Notes: generated from the sequence alone by a model not told the origin. Shown: positions 16,183 to 25,491, numbered from the stretch's first letter. The stretch is 64,000 bases of DNA from Chryseobacterium sp. Leaf201 (GCF_001421435.1 NZ_LMKA01000001.1:68385-132384), one strand, 5' to 3'. Numbers and translations: made by a program.

Positions 16183-16752
16183 ATGAATATAGTACAGATC
16201 ATATTTACGGCTTCCATGGTTGCCTGGTTTCTGAGCGAATTTCTTTACAAAAAGATGCTGAAATCCGGAGAAGGGGACCGGAAAGATAAGGATCATTCAA
16301 CACTGAATTTTCTCTGGATTGCCATTCCTTTTTCAATAGCAGGTGCGGTTATATCCTCCAACTATACAGAATTTCCGATTTCTGATGAGGTTTGGACAGT
16401 ATATACGGGCGTGTTTTTTATTCTGACCGGGATTATTGTACGGTTTATCATCATCAGGTCTCTCGGGAAGTATTTTACGGTAGATGTAACCATAAGACAG
16501 GATCATAAAATCATGAAACAGGGATTCTACCGGTATGTAAGGCATCCTTCTTATGCATTTTCTTTACTGACTTCCCTGGGGCTCGGATTGTATTTAAATA
16601 ACTGGCTTTCATTGATTTTCGCAATTGTCCCTCCTTTCATCGCTTTCAGTTACAGGATCAGGATTGAAGAAAAAGCTCTGATTGAGCAGTTTGGTGAAGA
16701 ATACATCGAATACAGACGGAAAACAAAAAAACTGATTCCGTTTATTTATTAG
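16183..16752 (+). CDS. Isoprenylcysteine carboxyl methyltransferase (ICMT)-like membrane protein
   Basis: A 189-residue polytopic membrane protein with the ICMT/PEMT C-terminal signature GFYRYVRHPSYAFSLL, then RIRIEEKALIEQFGEEYIEYRRKTKKLIPF. The family uses S-adenosylmethionine to methylate small membrane-associated substrates; the bacterial substrates are mostly unknown. It begins 39 bp after the 2TM gene and ends the kinase operon, before a terminator at 16835. Co-transcription with a sensor kinase suggests an envelope-stress or lipid role, which is inference. Confidence 0.82.
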   Translation: MNIVQIIFTASMVAWFLSEFLYKKMLKSGEGDRKDKDHSTLNFLWIAIPFSIAGAVISSNYTEFPISDEVWTVYTGVFFILTGIIVRFIIIRSLGKYFTVDVTIRQDHKIMKQGFYRYVRHPSYAFSLLTSLGLGLYLNNWLSLIFAIVPPFIAFSYRIRIEEKALIEQFGEEYIEYRRKTKKLIPFIY

Positions 16753-16834
16753 AAAATCAGAAATATTTTTTGTCCTGAGCTCAGGGTATTTAAACCGGTC
16801 CCTTTAATCTAAACCGGCAAACAGTACAGCAGAT

Positions 16835-16867
16835 AAAATCCCGATTCTCCGTTGAGTCGGGATTTTT
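16835..16867 (+). terminator. Terminator of the kinase-2TM-ICMT operon
   Basis: Stem AAATCCCGA / TCGGGATTT with an 11-13-nt loop and a T5 run. A 12-bp palindrome CCTGAGCTCAGG (16774-16785) lies upstream. The next LytTR-like half-site abuts the T-run. Confidence 0.85.
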
Positions 16868-16939
16868 ACCGTTCGGTTGCCATTTCCTGCCGTTCGGTCA
16901 TATAAAATTGATTTGAAGTGTTATCCTGACCTACATTTG
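16868..16939 (+). promoter_or_regulatory. Promoter of the 2TM-2TM-regulator operon with LytTR-type direct repeats
   Basis: ACCGTTCGGT (16868-16877) and GCCGTTCGGT (16889-16898) are 9/10 identical direct repeats phased by 21 bp. After 9 bp comes TTG (16908-16910), then 21 nt and TACATTTG (16932-16939), a consensus -7. The half-sites closely resemble the AlgR box ACCGTTCGTC. The likely binder is the LytTR regulator encoded in this operon; the sites would be centred near -72 and -51, a position suited to activation. Confidence 0.72.
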
Positions 16940-16980
16940 TCTCAACAAAAACAAACAGTTTAACTTAAAAATAAAAATTA

Positions 16981-17262
16981 TGGAAACATTATTCAACCAG
17001 GAGAACGCAGCTTACGAAAGAGCCTCAAAAAGAGTGAAAGAATTAAAAGGATTCTACGGGAACCTTACTTCTTACTGCCTGATCATCCCGTTTCTTATTG
17101 TTCTGAACCTTATAACTTCCAAGGAATACCTTTGGTTCTTCTGGCCGATGTTAGGGTGGGGAATAGGCATTGCCGCACACGGAATCAATACGTTCGGCAT
17201 CGGGAAGAGCTGGGAAGAGAAAAAAATCAGGGAACTCATGAAAAAGGAACCGAAAATATAAA
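16981..17262 (+). CDS. Stand-alone 2TM domain protein, paralogue of the kinase tail
   Basis: A 93-residue protein whose residues 10-90 match the C-terminal domain of the kinase at 14511 almost position for position (AYERASKRVKELKGFYGNL, FFWPMLGWGIGIAAHGIN, SWEEKKIRELMKKE). It has two membrane helices with both ends probably cytoplasmic. It is the first gene after the LytTR-box promoter, so it is likely the most strongly controlled output of the system. It may compete with or bind the kinase tail, giving feedback. This is inference from sequence similarity. Confidence 0.85.
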
Positions 17263-17304
17263 AACAATTCAATCTGTACTGTCAACCTTAAAAATTAAAT
17301 CAAA

Positions 17305-17580
17305 ATGAACTACAATCAGGCACAACAAAGAGTAAGCGACTTGAAAAAATTCTATAAGAACCTTTTATGGTTCGGAATTGTATCCTTTATCATCCTCTTT
17401 AATGATATTGTTGAAAAGGGAATTTTTAATTTCTCTATGTGGAACGGCTCTGTCATCCTTCTGATCTGGGGCATTATCCTGACGGTAAAAGCGGTAAGGC
17501 TGTTTATCCTGGATGCTGAATGGGAAAGAGGAGTTATGGAAAAAGAGCTTAATAAAACAAAGAAGCCGATTCAGTTTTAA
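17305..17580 (+). CDS. Divergent stand-alone 2TM domain protein
   Basis: A 91-residue member of the same 2TM plan (YNQAQQRVSDLKKFYKNLLWFGI, second helix ILLIWGIILTVKAVRLF, tail DAEWERGVMEKELNK). It lacks the HG turn seen in the other copies. It lies 43 bp after the previous 2TM gene and 57 bp before the response regulator, with no terminator between, so the three are probably one operon. Confidence 0.8.
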   Translation: MNYNQAQQRVSDLKKFYKNLLWFGIVSFIILFNDIVEKGIFNFSMWNGSVILLIWGIILTVKAVRLFILDAEWERGVMEKELNKTKKPIQF

Positions 17581-17637
17581 GATCTGCCTTATTTTAAGTA
17601 TTTTTATTCGGAATTTTAAATCGGAAAAAGAAACCCA

Positions 17638-18381
17638 ATGATCAAAACAGTCATTATTGAAGATGAAAAACCGGCTTCAAGGAAATTGGAAAGAATGCTT
17701 AATGAATTTCCTGAAATAGAAGTGGTTGCCAAAATAGAATCGGTAGAGGAAGGCGTTGAATGGTTTTCTGAACATGAACATCCGCAGCTTATTTTTTCCG
17801 ATATTGTTTTAGGAGACGGCTTATCATTCGATATTTTTGAAAAGATCCCGACGAAAGCCTTCATCATCTATACGACAGCATTTGATCAGTATACCCTGAA
17901 AGCGTTCAAATTAAACAGCATTGATTATCTTTTGAAACCGATCCTGGATGAAGACCTATCCGGCGCTGTTGAAAAATTCAAATCTTTTCTCCCGTCAGAC
18001 CATTCTGTCAGTTCGCAGGAGATTAAGCAGCTGATTAAAACAGAAAAAACCACGCTTTCCAGGATTCTGGTTAAAATAGGGTACAATCTGAAAATAGTGC
18101 AGACCCAGGAAATCAGCTGTTTTTACAGTGAAAATAAAATTGTTTACCTGCAGACCCGGGAAAGGGCCTATCCGTCAGATTTCACTCTGGATGAGCTGGA
18201 AGAAGTACTGGATGAAAAGAAGTTCTTCAGGGTAAACCGTCAGTTTGTCATTAATTCAGAATACATTAAAAATATCCATACTTCCCCCAATTATAAAGTG
18301 GAGATGGAGTTCCAGCCGCAGGAAGAAATTACGGTAAGCCGGGACCGCGTGAAGGATTTTAAAGACTGGCTGGTTGGCTGA
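17638..18381 (+). CDS. LytTR-family response regulator
   Basis: A 247-residue regulator. The receiver domain (1-120) has the acidic pair Glu8-Asp9 with Glu10, phospho-acceptor Asp55 (LIFSDIVLGDG) and the conserved Lys in DYLLKP. The LytTR DNA-binding domain (about 140-245) has LVKIGYNLKIVQTQEISCFYSENKIVYL and KKFFRVNRQFVINSEYIKNI, with the closing SRDRVKDFKDWL. LytTR domains bind 9-10-bp direct repeats with 12-bp gaps, which is what lies upstream of this operon and of the kinase operon. It is therefore the probable autoregulator of both. Confidence 0.93.
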   Translation: MIKTVIIEDEKPASRKLERMLNEFPEIEVVAKIESVEEGVEWFSEHEHPQLIFSDIVLGDGLSFDIFEKIPTKAFIIYTTAFDQYTLKAFKLNSIDYLLKPILDEDLSGAVEKFKSFLPSDHSVSSQEIKQLIKTEKTTLSRILVKIGYNLKIVQTQEISCFYSENKIVYLQTRERAYPSDFTLDELEEVLDEKKFFRVNRQFVINSEYIKNIHTSPNYKVEMEFQPQEEITVSRDRVKDFKDWLVG

Positions 18382-18430
18382 TTGCAGGCTTCATTACATC
18401 GGAATTCCAATCTGACTCTATAAGAGCTAA

Positions 18431-19327
18431 TTATCTGTAATCTATACGGTTAGAATCGGTGTCTTCAAGCTGCTGTACAATAGCTGCAGGGATTTCTTCG
18501 CTGTCAATCGGGTAGCTGACGGAATCGGGGATAAACGTTTTCCGGTCTGCCTTCTGGAAGATTTCGAAAAGGGCAATCGGCTCATGGTTAAAACTTATAC
18601 ACGTACTTATAAAATGCAGTTCATGGAGCTTATATTCAGGATTTTTCAGCTTTTCCTTGATGTCTTTTATTCTTGAAATAAAATGGCGCTGGCGGAGGAA
18701 TGTATTGCTGTTCATGATGATGAAGACATAATCTGAATAGGCCGTTACCTTCCCGAAATACTTATGGCGGTCGCCGCCGCTTCTTTCAATGAAATATTCA
18801 CCCGAAGTTTCAGACTTGTAAATTTCTGTTGCCGAACGCCAGATCCGGTCTTCTTTTGCCTGTATGGGATTCTCCGGAAGGTTCCTGTTGTAAGAATACC
18901 AGCACCCGACGAGCCTGTCAAGCAATTCTGTATTCTGCTTAACATGAGCCATATCAATTCTCAGGTCATTAAAATTAAAGGCTTCCGTATTGGAATTGAT
19001 AAATTCGATATAATTTGAATATCCTAAAACCTTAACCATCAGGCTTAACTTGGCCAGGTTCGGTTTGCTTAAAACCGCATTGTTATTCTGTTGGTATTTC
19101 TTCAGTTTATTGATAATGAGATGCTCATACAAATAGTTCAGACCTAAAAGATCAGGCTTCTTCTTAATGTTTTTCTCTGTATTTTCACTGATGATCAGGT
19201 CATTGAGCTCTGCAACAATATAAGACCATTCGGTTTTTGAAACACTTTCCCAATGATTTTTCTTTAAAAAATGGCGGCTTAAAAAGTTCATTAATTTTTC
19301 CAGATGCAGAATATCTTCTTTATTCAT
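18431..19327 (-). CDS. Hypothetical cytosolic protein, 298 residues
   Basis: Not recognised. The N-terminal half is helical and charged (LHLEKLMNFLSRHFLKKNHWESVSK, KPDLLGLNYLYEHLIINKLKKYQQ), with no signal peptide or membrane segment. The C-terminal half is beta-rich (LVGCWYSYNRNL, GEYFIERSGGDRHKYFGKVTAYSDYVFIIM). This two-part plan, a helical lead and a beta sensor-like part, suggests ligand binding but is not diagnostic. It stands alone, converging with the response regulator and divergent from the next gene across a 118-bp gap with a short inverted repeat (ATTGG at 19334, CCAAT at 19350). Confidence 0.7.
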   Translation of the reverse strand: MNKEDILHLEKLMNFLSRHFLKKNHWESVSKTEWSYIVAELNDLIISENTEKNIKKKPDLLGLNYLYEHLIINKLKKYQQNNNAVLSKPNLAKLSLMVKVLGYSNYIEFINSNTEAFNFNDLRIDMAHVKQNTELLDRLVGCWYSYNRNLPENPIQAKEDRIWRSATEIYKSETSGEYFIERSGGDRHKYFGKVTAYSDYVFIIMNSNTFLRQRHFISRIKDIKEKLKNPEYKLHELHFISTCISFNHEPIALFEIFQKADRKTFIPDSVSYPIDSEEIPAAIVQQLEDTDSNRIDYR

Positions 19328-19445
19328 CGGTCTATTGGTTTTTATAAGACCAATTTAAGATTTTTTTAAAACCAAAAAAGATTATTGTGAGACTTTTATA
19401 TTTTTATTTCAATGCAAATTTGAGTAAACCTTAAAAGTTAAACCA

Positions 19446-20177
19446 ATGGAAACAAAAATCATTGTACAGGACAGAAACCTATGGAACAGGATCCGGGAGT
19501 TTTCACCAGATGCTCCCGGTGCAGACCTCCCTTTTTCAAAGAAATTGGCATTGGAGGAAAACTGGACGGAAAGCTTTACCCGAAAGGCTGTTGAAGAGTA
19601 TAAAAAATTCGTTTATCTCTGCTGTATTGTACCGGGCGGGGCCTCTCCGAGCCGGGTGATTGATAAAGTCTGGCATATGCATCTGATCTACACCCGGAAT
19701 TACTGGGAAGAATTCTGCCCAAATGTCCTGCAGCAGAAACTCCATCACCATCCTTCCAACGGAGGCCGTAATGAAAAAGCAAAACATGAAACCTGGTTTT
19801 CTGAAACATTAAAAAATTACGGGGAAGTTTTTCATCAGCAGGCTCCGGAAGACATCTGGACAGATAAAAAGGAACAGAAGAAATATAAAAAACCGGGGTT
19901 GCAAAACATTAAAATGGTCTCATTACTGTCTGTGATTTTTATGCTGAGTTCCTGTTCAGATGTTGTGTACTCTATATCGGCCCTGTTCATAGTCATCCCC
20001 GTACTATTTATTGCCGGTGCTTTCCTCAACAGAAATAATAACCCTAAAGACCGGAACAACAACGGGGGAGGAAGCAGCTGCGGAAATGGCGGAGATGCCG
20101 GCTCATCAGGATGCAGCAATTCGTGTGGAAACAGTTGCGGCAGCGGGTGCGGAGGCTGTGGAGGAGGAGGTGATTAA
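19446..20177 (+). CDS. GRPD-like (DUF1399) protein with a membrane segment and Gly/Cys-rich tail
   Basis: A 243-residue protein. Residues 1-130 carry the glycine-rich-domain-protein signature: YLCCIVPGGASPSRVIDKVWHMHLIYTRNYWEEFC followed by LHHHPSNGG and WFSETLKNYGEVF, rich in possible metal ligands. A hydrophobic stretch around 155-195 (MVSLLSVIFMLSSCS, ALFIVIPVLFIAGAFL) gives one or two membrane passes, after which the tail is almost only Gly, Ser, Asn and Cys with about nine cysteines in SCG/CGG repeats. The role is unknown; a metal-binding or disulphide-rich extracytoplasmic tail is a reasonable guess. Confidence 0.75.
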   Translation: METKIIVQDRNLWNRIREFSPDAPGADLPFSKKLALEENWTESFTRKAVEEYKKFVYLCCIVPGGASPSRVIDKVWHMHLIYTRNYWEEFCPNVLQQKLHHHPSNGGRNEKAKHETWFSETLKNYGEVFHQQAPEDIWTDKKEQKKYKKPGLQNIKMVSLLSVIFMLSSCSDVVYSISALFIVIPVLFIAGAFLNRNNNPKDRNNNGGGSSCGNGGDAGSSGCSNSCGNSCGSGCGGCGGGGD

Positions 20178-20192
20178 TATAAAAAGAGTAGT

Positions 20193-20534
20193 ATGAAAAA
20201 AATAATCATCCATACTGTTCCGGTTCTGATAAGCTTGCTGTGGCTTATTTTTGTCAATCACACTTTAAATCCGGTTTCTCTAAAAGGAACTTACTTTCTC
20301 AGGTTTTATTTAATCCTGCTGTCCGGATTTTATGTTTCAGTTCTCCTTCTGAAATTATTTATAGAACACATTTCCCGGAGTACTTTTTATTTCACAATGG
20401 CAATTTTGATTCTGGGAATTATTAAGCTGATCAGGGGAATGTATCTGGGAAAGCCTGTGGGATATTTACTGATTATTTTAACGGTAGAAATCATTATGAT
20501 GGTTTATATTAGAATACATCAGTTAAAGAATTAA
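20193..20534 (+). CDS. Small integral membrane protein, 113 residues
   Basis: Not recognised. Four hydrophobic helices fill the chain (ISLLWLIFVNHTL, YLILLSGFYVSVLLLKLF, FYFTMAILILGIIKLI, YLLIILTVEIIMMVYI). It starts 15 bp after the GRPD-like gene and is probably co-transcribed with it, so it may be its membrane partner. Confidence 0.7.
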   Translation: MKKIIIHTVPVLISLLWLIFVNHTLNPVSLKGTYFLRFYLILLSGFYVSVLLLKLFIEHISRSTFYFTMAILILGIIKLIRGMYLGKPVGYLLIILTVEIIMMVYIRIHQLKN

Positions 20535-20572
20535 ATAAAGTAACCGCATAACAATACCATTCGTATTCAAAC

Positions 20573-20602
20573 AAAAACCCGAAACAGAATGCTCCGGGCT
20601 TA
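20573..20602 (-). terminator. Terminator of the 67-residue membrane protein gene
   Basis: On the minus strand, AAGCCCG pairs with CGGGTTT around a loop and is followed by a T-rich tract toward 20573. It can also act on the plus-strand gene ending at 20534. Confidence 0.7.
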
Positions 20603-20622
20603 TGTATCAGGTAAATTATATT

Positions 20623-20826
20623 TTATCTTTTATCTTTTTGTTCGGGTTTAATCCCGTATTTATTGATCAGGGCGTACGTCAGTACCATCAGGATAATGCT
20701 TAAGGTAAGCTGTGACTTCTCCGGATGCATGATTTCCTGGTACAGGTGATATCCGAAAAATGATGATACAACAGCAATAATAATCTGATGGAATGATGAA
20801 TAACTGTTTTCTAAAATGGCTTTCAT
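20623..20826 (-). CDS. Small two-helix membrane protein, 67 residues
   Basis: Two membrane helices (QIIIAVVSSFFGYHLY and LTLSIILMVLTYALIN) with a short loop and a basic tail (KYGIKPEQKDKR). No family recognised. It sits downstream of mnmA on the same strand with a 75-bp gap, and has its own terminator. The start codon is ATG at 20826, where the helix begins soon after MKAILENSYSSFH. Confidence 0.6.
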   Translation of the reverse strand: MKAILENSYSSFHQIIIAVVSSFFGYHLYQEIMHPEKSQLTLSIILMVLTYALINKYGIKPEQKDKR

Positions 20827-20901
20827 AATGATATTTTTTATTGTTATTTACAGAGTAAGTATAACAACCCAAAATATGTTACAGAAGAATCCGGTTTTTA
20901 T

Positions 20902-22089
20902 TTACGATATAACACCGCTTCCCAGAAGCTCTTCATCAATATACCATGCCGCAAACTGTCCTTCTGCAATGGCAGACTGTATTTCTTCAAATTCAATATA
21001 AAAGGCATCTTCAAACTGGTACACCGTCGCTTTCTGTAATGACTGCCTGTAGCGGAATCTTGCCATTACTTCCATAGATTCGCCATTTTTTAACTTTAAA
21101 TCTTCACGTACCCAATGGAGTTCAGCATTATCTATTTTCAGAGCTTTCTTCAGCAGTCCCGGAAACTGGTGTCCTTCACCCACGAAGATAATATTGTTTT
21201 CCATATCTCTGGAGATAATAAAACAGCTTTCTTTATGTCCGCCGATTCCTAATCCTTTGCTTTGTCCGATGGTGAAAAACTGGGCTCCCTGATGCTTTCC
21301 GATCACTTTTCCATCGGATTTTTTATAACTGATTTTACGGCTTAAAAATTCCAGTTCTTCCTGTTTTGAAGAAAATTCAGGGATTTCCTGAGAAAATAAG
21401 GCTGAATCTTTGAAAATTTCCACAATTTCACCTTCTTTCGGAACCAGCTGCTGCTGTAAAAACTGTGGAAGGCTTACTTTCCCGATAAAACATAATCCCT
21501 GAGAATCTTTTTTATCGGCGGTTACCAACCCGATTTCCCTGGCAATCTCCCGTACTTCAGGTTTCGTCAGTTCCCCGATCGGAAACAATGCTTTAGACAA
21601 TTGATCCTGAGATAATTGGCACAAAAAATAAGACTGGTCTTTGTTATTGTCCTGTCCGGCCAGTAAATGGAAAATTTCTTTTCCGTTCTCATCGACTGTT
21701 GAGTCTACTCTTGCATAATGTCCGGTGGCTACTTTATCCGCTCCCAGAGACATCGCTGTTTTCATGAAAACATCAAATTTTACTTCTCTGTTGCACAGAA
21801 TATCAGGATTCGGGGTTCTTCCTTTCTGGTATTCATCGAACATGTAATCAACGATTCTTTCCTTGTACAGCTCACTCATATCGATCACCTGGAAAGGGAT
21901 ACCTAATTTCCGGGCGACCATCAGCGCATCATTGCTGTCCTCAATCCACGGGCATTCATCTTCCAGTGTTACCGAAGCGTCGTTCCAGTTCCTCATAAAT
22001 AAAGCCACTACTTCATGGCCCTGCTGCTGCAATAAATATGCTGTGACGCTGGAGTCTACACCTCCGGATAATCCTACTACTACTTTCAT
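20902..22089 (-). CDS. mnmA: tRNA-specific 2-thiouridylase MnmA
   Basis: A 395-residue enzyme that makes the 2-thio group of wobble uridine 34 in tRNA-Lys, -Glu and -Gln, using ATP and relayed sulphur. It has the PP-loop GLSGGVDSS (7-15), the [12 protein letters not shown] catalytic-Cys loop, GHYAR, the [10 protein letters not shown] loop with the second catalytic Cys, and the C-terminal [12 protein letters not shown] and FRYRQ segments. It is a little longer than E. coli MnmA (368). The -7 element TATTTTTG (minus strand, 22147-22140) lies 51 bp upstream. Confidence 0.96.
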   Translation of the reverse strand: MKVVVGLSGGVDSSVTAYLLQQQGHEVVALFMRNWNDASVTLEDECPWIEDSNDALMVARKLGIPFQVIDMSELYKERIVDYMFDEYQKGRTPNPDILCNREVKFDVFMKTAMSLGADKVATGHYARVDSTVDENGKEIFHLLAGQDNNKDQSYFLCQLSQDQLSKALFPIGELTKPEVREIAREIGLVTADKKDSQGLCFIGKVSLPQFLQQQLVPKEGEIVEIFKDSALFSQEIPEFSSKQEELEFLSRKISYKKSDGKVIGKHQGAQFFTIGQSKGLGIGGHKESCFIISRDMENNIIFVGEGHQFPGLLKKALKIDNAELHWVREDLKLKNGESMEVMARFRYRQSLQKATVYQFEDAFYIEFEEIQSAIAEGQFAAWYIDEELLGSGVIS

Positions 22090-22139
22090 TTTATTTCAAT
22101 TTTACGAAACTCTTAACGGGAGTTCTTAGTTTGACGCCG

Positions 22140-22147
22140 CAAAAATA
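22140..22147 (-). promoter_or_regulatory. -7 element of mnmA
   Basis: Minus-strand TATTTTTG matches TAnnTTTG; no clear -33 element. Confidence 0.4.
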
Positions 22148-22203
22148 CAACTAAAAAAATTCGTAAAAAAAGCATAATTTTAAACATCGATAAAAACAAT
22201 GCT

Positions 22204-22731
22204 ATGAAAAAACTGATAGTTCCTTTATTTTTTCTTATTTCAGGGTCTGTATTTTCCCAGGTTGCAGCAGATTCATTATCCGCAAACCGTAACCGCTGGA
22301 CATTTGGCGGCGGAATCGGCGTGGGTTTCGGAAGCCAGAGTACTTTTTATTTATCAGCTTCGCCGAGAGTCGGGTACAGGCTTATGGATGATCTTGAAGG
22401 CGGACTGGCGGGAAGCGTTTCCTGGCAGACTTCAGATTTTTACCGTTCCACCATGTTTGGTATCGGGCCTTTCGTCAATTATTATATTGCTGACATGTTT
22501 TACCTGAGTGTCAATTACCAGCATTATTTTATCAATTATAAGGATAAGTTTTATGATTATAAAATGAATAACCAGGAAGATGCCCTGTATCTCGGCGGCG
22601 GTTATATGCAGCGAATCGGCAACAATTCTTTTATGCAGATCGGGCTGATGTACAATGTGCTCTGGAAGGAAAACTCAAGCATATTTTCTACAGGACTGGT
22701 TCCGAATATCGGTTTTGTGGTTGGACTTTAA
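22204..22731 (+). CDS. Small outer-membrane beta-barrel-like protein, 175 residues
   Basis: It has a signal peptide (SGSVFS-QVAAD) and then alternating amphipathic strands with Gly/aromatic motifs (WTFGGGIGVGFGSQSTFYLSASPRVGYRL, MFYLSVNYQHYFINYK, LYLGGGYMQRIGNNSFMQIGLMYNVLW), ending VPNIGFVVGL. This is the layout of 8-stranded porin-like barrels common in Bacteroidota. No specific function is visible. It stands alone and ends at a shared terminator with clpC. Confidence 0.75.
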   Translation: MKKLIVPLFFLISGSVFSQVAADSLSANRNRWTFGGGIGVGFGSQSTFYLSASPRVGYRLMDDLEGGLAGSVSWQTSDFYRSTMFGIGPFVNYYIADMFYLSVNYQHYFINYKDKFYDYKMNNQEDALYLGGGYMQRIGNNSFMQIGLMYNVLWKENSSIFSTGLVPNIGFVVGL

Positions 22732-22775
22732 TATTATTGATTTCAGATTCAGTTTATACCTGATCTTAATAACAA

Positions 22776-22800
22776 AAAGCACCGGAAACTCCGGTGCTTT
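22776..22800. terminator. Bidirectional terminator between barrel protein and clpC
   Basis: A perfect 10-bp stem AAAGCACCGG / CCGGTGCTTT with a 5-nt loop between convergent genes. Confidence 0.9.
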
Positions 22801-22827
22801 CTATTTGTATTGAATTAATTTTTAAAA

Positions 22828-25359
22828 TTAAGAAGATTTTTCAGCCGCAGATTTCTTCGGTTTTGAAGTTTTCCCGGTTAAAGCATCTTTTGCTTCATTT
22901 ACATCAAGAATTACAGTCTCACCTTCGTTTAACTGCTTGTTTACCAACATTTCGGCCAACAGGTCTTCGATGTATTTCTGGATTGCCCTTTTCAGCGGTC
23001 TTGCCCCGAAATCTTTATCCCATCCTTTTTCAGAGATAAATTCTCTCGCTTCATCGGTAAGGTCCACTTTATAGTTTAATTTCTCCAGTCTGCTGTACAG
23101 TTTGTTCAGCTCCAGGTCAATGATTTTCTTAATGTCTTCTTTTTCAAGAGAATTAAAGATCACAATATCATCTATCCTGTTTAAGAACTCCGGAGAGAAT
23201 GCTTTTTTAAGTGCATTTTCAATGGTACTTCTCGCTCTTGAATCTGTACCCGTTTTCTTGGCAGCAGTCCCGAATCCTACACCGTCCCCGAAATCCTTAA
23301 GATCCCTTGTTCCGATGTTTGACGTAAGGATAATAATGGTATTCCTGAAGTCAATTTTTCTTCCCAGACTGTCGGTAACATGACCCTCATCCAGAATCTG
23401 CAGTAAGATATTGAATACATCAGGATGGGCTTTTTCAATCTCATCCAGAAGAACCACAGCATAAGGTTTTCTTCTCACCGCTTCCGTTAACTGTCCGCCT
23501 TCTTCATATCCAACATATCCCGGAGGCGCACCCACCAATCTTGAAACGGCAAATTTCTCCATGTATTCACTCATATCAATCCTGATCAGTGACTCATCAG
23601 ATTCGAAAAGCTCCCTTGCCATTACTTTCGCCAGCTCGGTTTTACCGACACCGGTTGTCCCTAAGAAAATAAATGTACCGATTGGACGGTTCGGGTCTTT
23701 AAGCCCGGCCCTGTTTCTCTGGATGGCTTTTACCACCTTCTTCACAGCATCTTCCTGACCGATTACTTTTCCGTTCAGATGATTATCCATTCCGGCTAAC
23801 TTATCAAGTTCGTTTTTACCAACTTTAGTTACAGGAACGCCGCTCATCATCGAAACCACTTCGGCAACATTTTCTTCCGTTACGGTTTCTTTTTTCTCTT
23901 TTACATCTTTATCCCATTTATCCTGGGCAGAATTCAGTTCCATCTGAAGCCTTTCCTCTTCATCTTTCAGTTTTCTAGCTTCAAGATAGTCCTGCGCTTT
24001 TACCGCCTTCTGCTTAAGTTCCTTGATCTCTTCAATTTTCTTTTCAAAATCAATGATTTCAGTCGGAACCTTCATGTTTTTAATATAAACACGGGATCCG
24101 GCTTCATCCATGGCATCAATAGCCTTGTCCGGAAGGAAACGGTCTGTAATATATCTTGAGGTCAGATTGACACACGCCAGAATTGCTTCAGGAGTATAAA
24201 TCACATTATGATGCTCTTCATACTTATCTTTAATCTGATTCAGGATCTGAATGGTTTCGTCAATAGAAGTAGGCTCCACCATTACTTTCTGGAATCTTCT
24301 TTCCAGAGCACCGTCCTTCTCAATATACTGGCGGTATTCATCCAGCGTGGTAGCTCCTATGCATTGGATTTCTCCTCTTGCCAAAGCCGGTTTGAACATA
24401 TTGGAGGCATCTAAGCTTCCTGTAGAGCTTCCTGCACCTACAATCGTATGAAGCTCATCAATGAATAAGATGACATCCCTGTTTTTTTCCAGTTCCGTCA
24501 TAATAGCCTTCATTCTTTCTTCAAACTGCCCACGGTATTTGGTTCCGGCTACTAAACTTGCCAGATCCAGTGTGATCACACGTTTTCCGTAAAGAACCCG
24601 GGATACTTTTTTCTGCTGGATTCTTAAAGCCAGACCTTCCGCAATGGCAGATTTACCAACGCCCGGCTCCCCGATAAGAAGCGGGTTGTTTTTCTTTCTG
24701 CGGGATAAAATCTGGGAAACCCTTTCAATTTCTTTTTCACGGCCGATGACAGGATCTAATTTTCCGTCTCTTGCCAGAGAAGTAAGGTCTCTTCCGAAGT
24801 TATCAAGGGTAGGGGTTTTGCTTTTAGAACCGCCCAGGTTACCCGTAGGTTTCCTCATCTGTTCAAAATCCTCTCTTTCGTCATCGTCATCATAGGCACT
24901 CATCTGCGGTGCCTGCCCGGAATTTTTCAGCATCGTCTGATATTCCTTTGAAACGCCTTCATAATCAATATCATAAGCGCCTAAAACATTAGAAGTAGGA
25001 TCCTCATATTTATACAGAATGCCTAAAAGCAGGTGAACGGTATTGATTTCATTGCTTTTATACTGTCTGCATTCCAGCTCTGCACGTTTAATGGCATGGT
25101 CTGCCATCTTCGTGAAAGAGATATTGGTTACTTCTTCAGAAATAGGATTAAGACTTGATGTATTTAGAGTTTCAATTTTTCTTCTGATCTGTGTTAAATC
25201 CGCATTAAGGTTCTGAAGGATTTCTTTTGCAGAGTTTTCTGTTTTTATAATACCTAAAAGTAGATGTTCTGTATTAAGAAATTCACTATTCAGCCTCTTC
25301 GCTTCGCTTTTGCTTTGTTTGAACACCTGGCTCAAACCTTGTGAAAACTTATAATCCAT
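22828..25359 (-). CDS. clpC: Clp protease ATP-binding subunit ClpC
   Basis: An 843-residue AAA+ unfoldase that feeds proteins to ClpP. In order: Clp_N repeats (1-145, [18 protein letters not shown] and [13 protein letters not shown]), a linker with acidic [16 protein letters not shown]-1 with Walker A GEPGVGKS (230-237), the coiled UVR-containing M-domain ([19 protein letters not shown]), AAA-2 with [11 protein letters not shown] and the C-terminal D2-small domain. The M-domain and UVR motif separate it from ClpB. The tail is Lys-rich ([14 protein letters not shown]). The start is taken at [10 protein letters not shown] (25359) rather than 12 bp upstream. Confidence 0.95.
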   Translation of the reverse strand: MDYKFSQGLSQVFKQSKSEAKRLNSEFLNTEHLLLGIIKTENSAKEILQNLNADLTQIRRKIETLNTSSLNPISEEVTNISFTKMADHAIKRAELECRQYKSNEINTVHLLLGILYKYEDPTSNVLGAYDIDYEGVSKEYQTMLKNSGQAPQMSAYDDDDEREDFEQMRKPTGNLGGSKSKTPTLDNFGRDLTSLARDGKLDPVIGREKEIERVSQILSRRKKNNPLLIGEPGVGKSAIAEGLALRIQQKKVSRVLYGKRVITLDLASLVAGTKYRGQFEERMKAIMTELEKNRDVILFIDELHTIVGAGSSTGSLDASNMFKPALARGEIQCIGATTLDEYRQYIEKDGALERRFQKVMVEPTSIDETIQILNQIKDKYEEHHNVIYTPEAILACVNLTSRYITDRFLPDKAIDAMDEAGSRVYIKNMKVPTEIIDFEKKIEEIKELKQKAVKAQDYLEARKLKDEEERLQMELNSAQDKWDKDVKEKKETVTEENVAEVVSMMSGVPVTKVGKNELDKLAGMDNHLNGKVIGQEDAVKKVVKAIQRNRAGLKDPNRPIGTFIFLGTTGVGKTELAKVMARELFESDESLIRIDMSEYMEKFAVSRLVGAPPGYVGYEEGGQLTEAVRRKPYAVVLLDEIEKAHPDVFNILLQILDEGHVTDSLGRKIDFRNTIIILTSNIGTRDLKDFGDGVGFGTAAKKTGTDSRARSTIENALKKAFSPEFLNRIDDIVIFNSLEKEDIKKIIDLELNKLYSRLEKLNYKVDLTDEAREFISEKGWDKDFGARPLKRAIQKYIEDLLAEMLVNKQLNEGETVILDVNEAKDALTGKTSKPKKSAAEKSS

Positions 25360-25483
25360 AATGTATCTCATTAGAATAAAGGCAACATTACCGTTTATCC
25401 ATTATCTAAATTACAAATATTTTACCAAAAACCAATAAATGACTTTATGGCAGAAAAAATTTTATTATCTTACTGAAAATGAT

Positions 25484-25491
25484 TAAGTTTG
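25484..25491 (+). promoter_or_regulatory. -7 element of the YgjV-like/glycosyltransferase operon
   Basis: TAAGTTTG matches TAnnTTTG, 20 nt before the ATG at 25512. No convincing -33 element. Confidence 0.45.
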
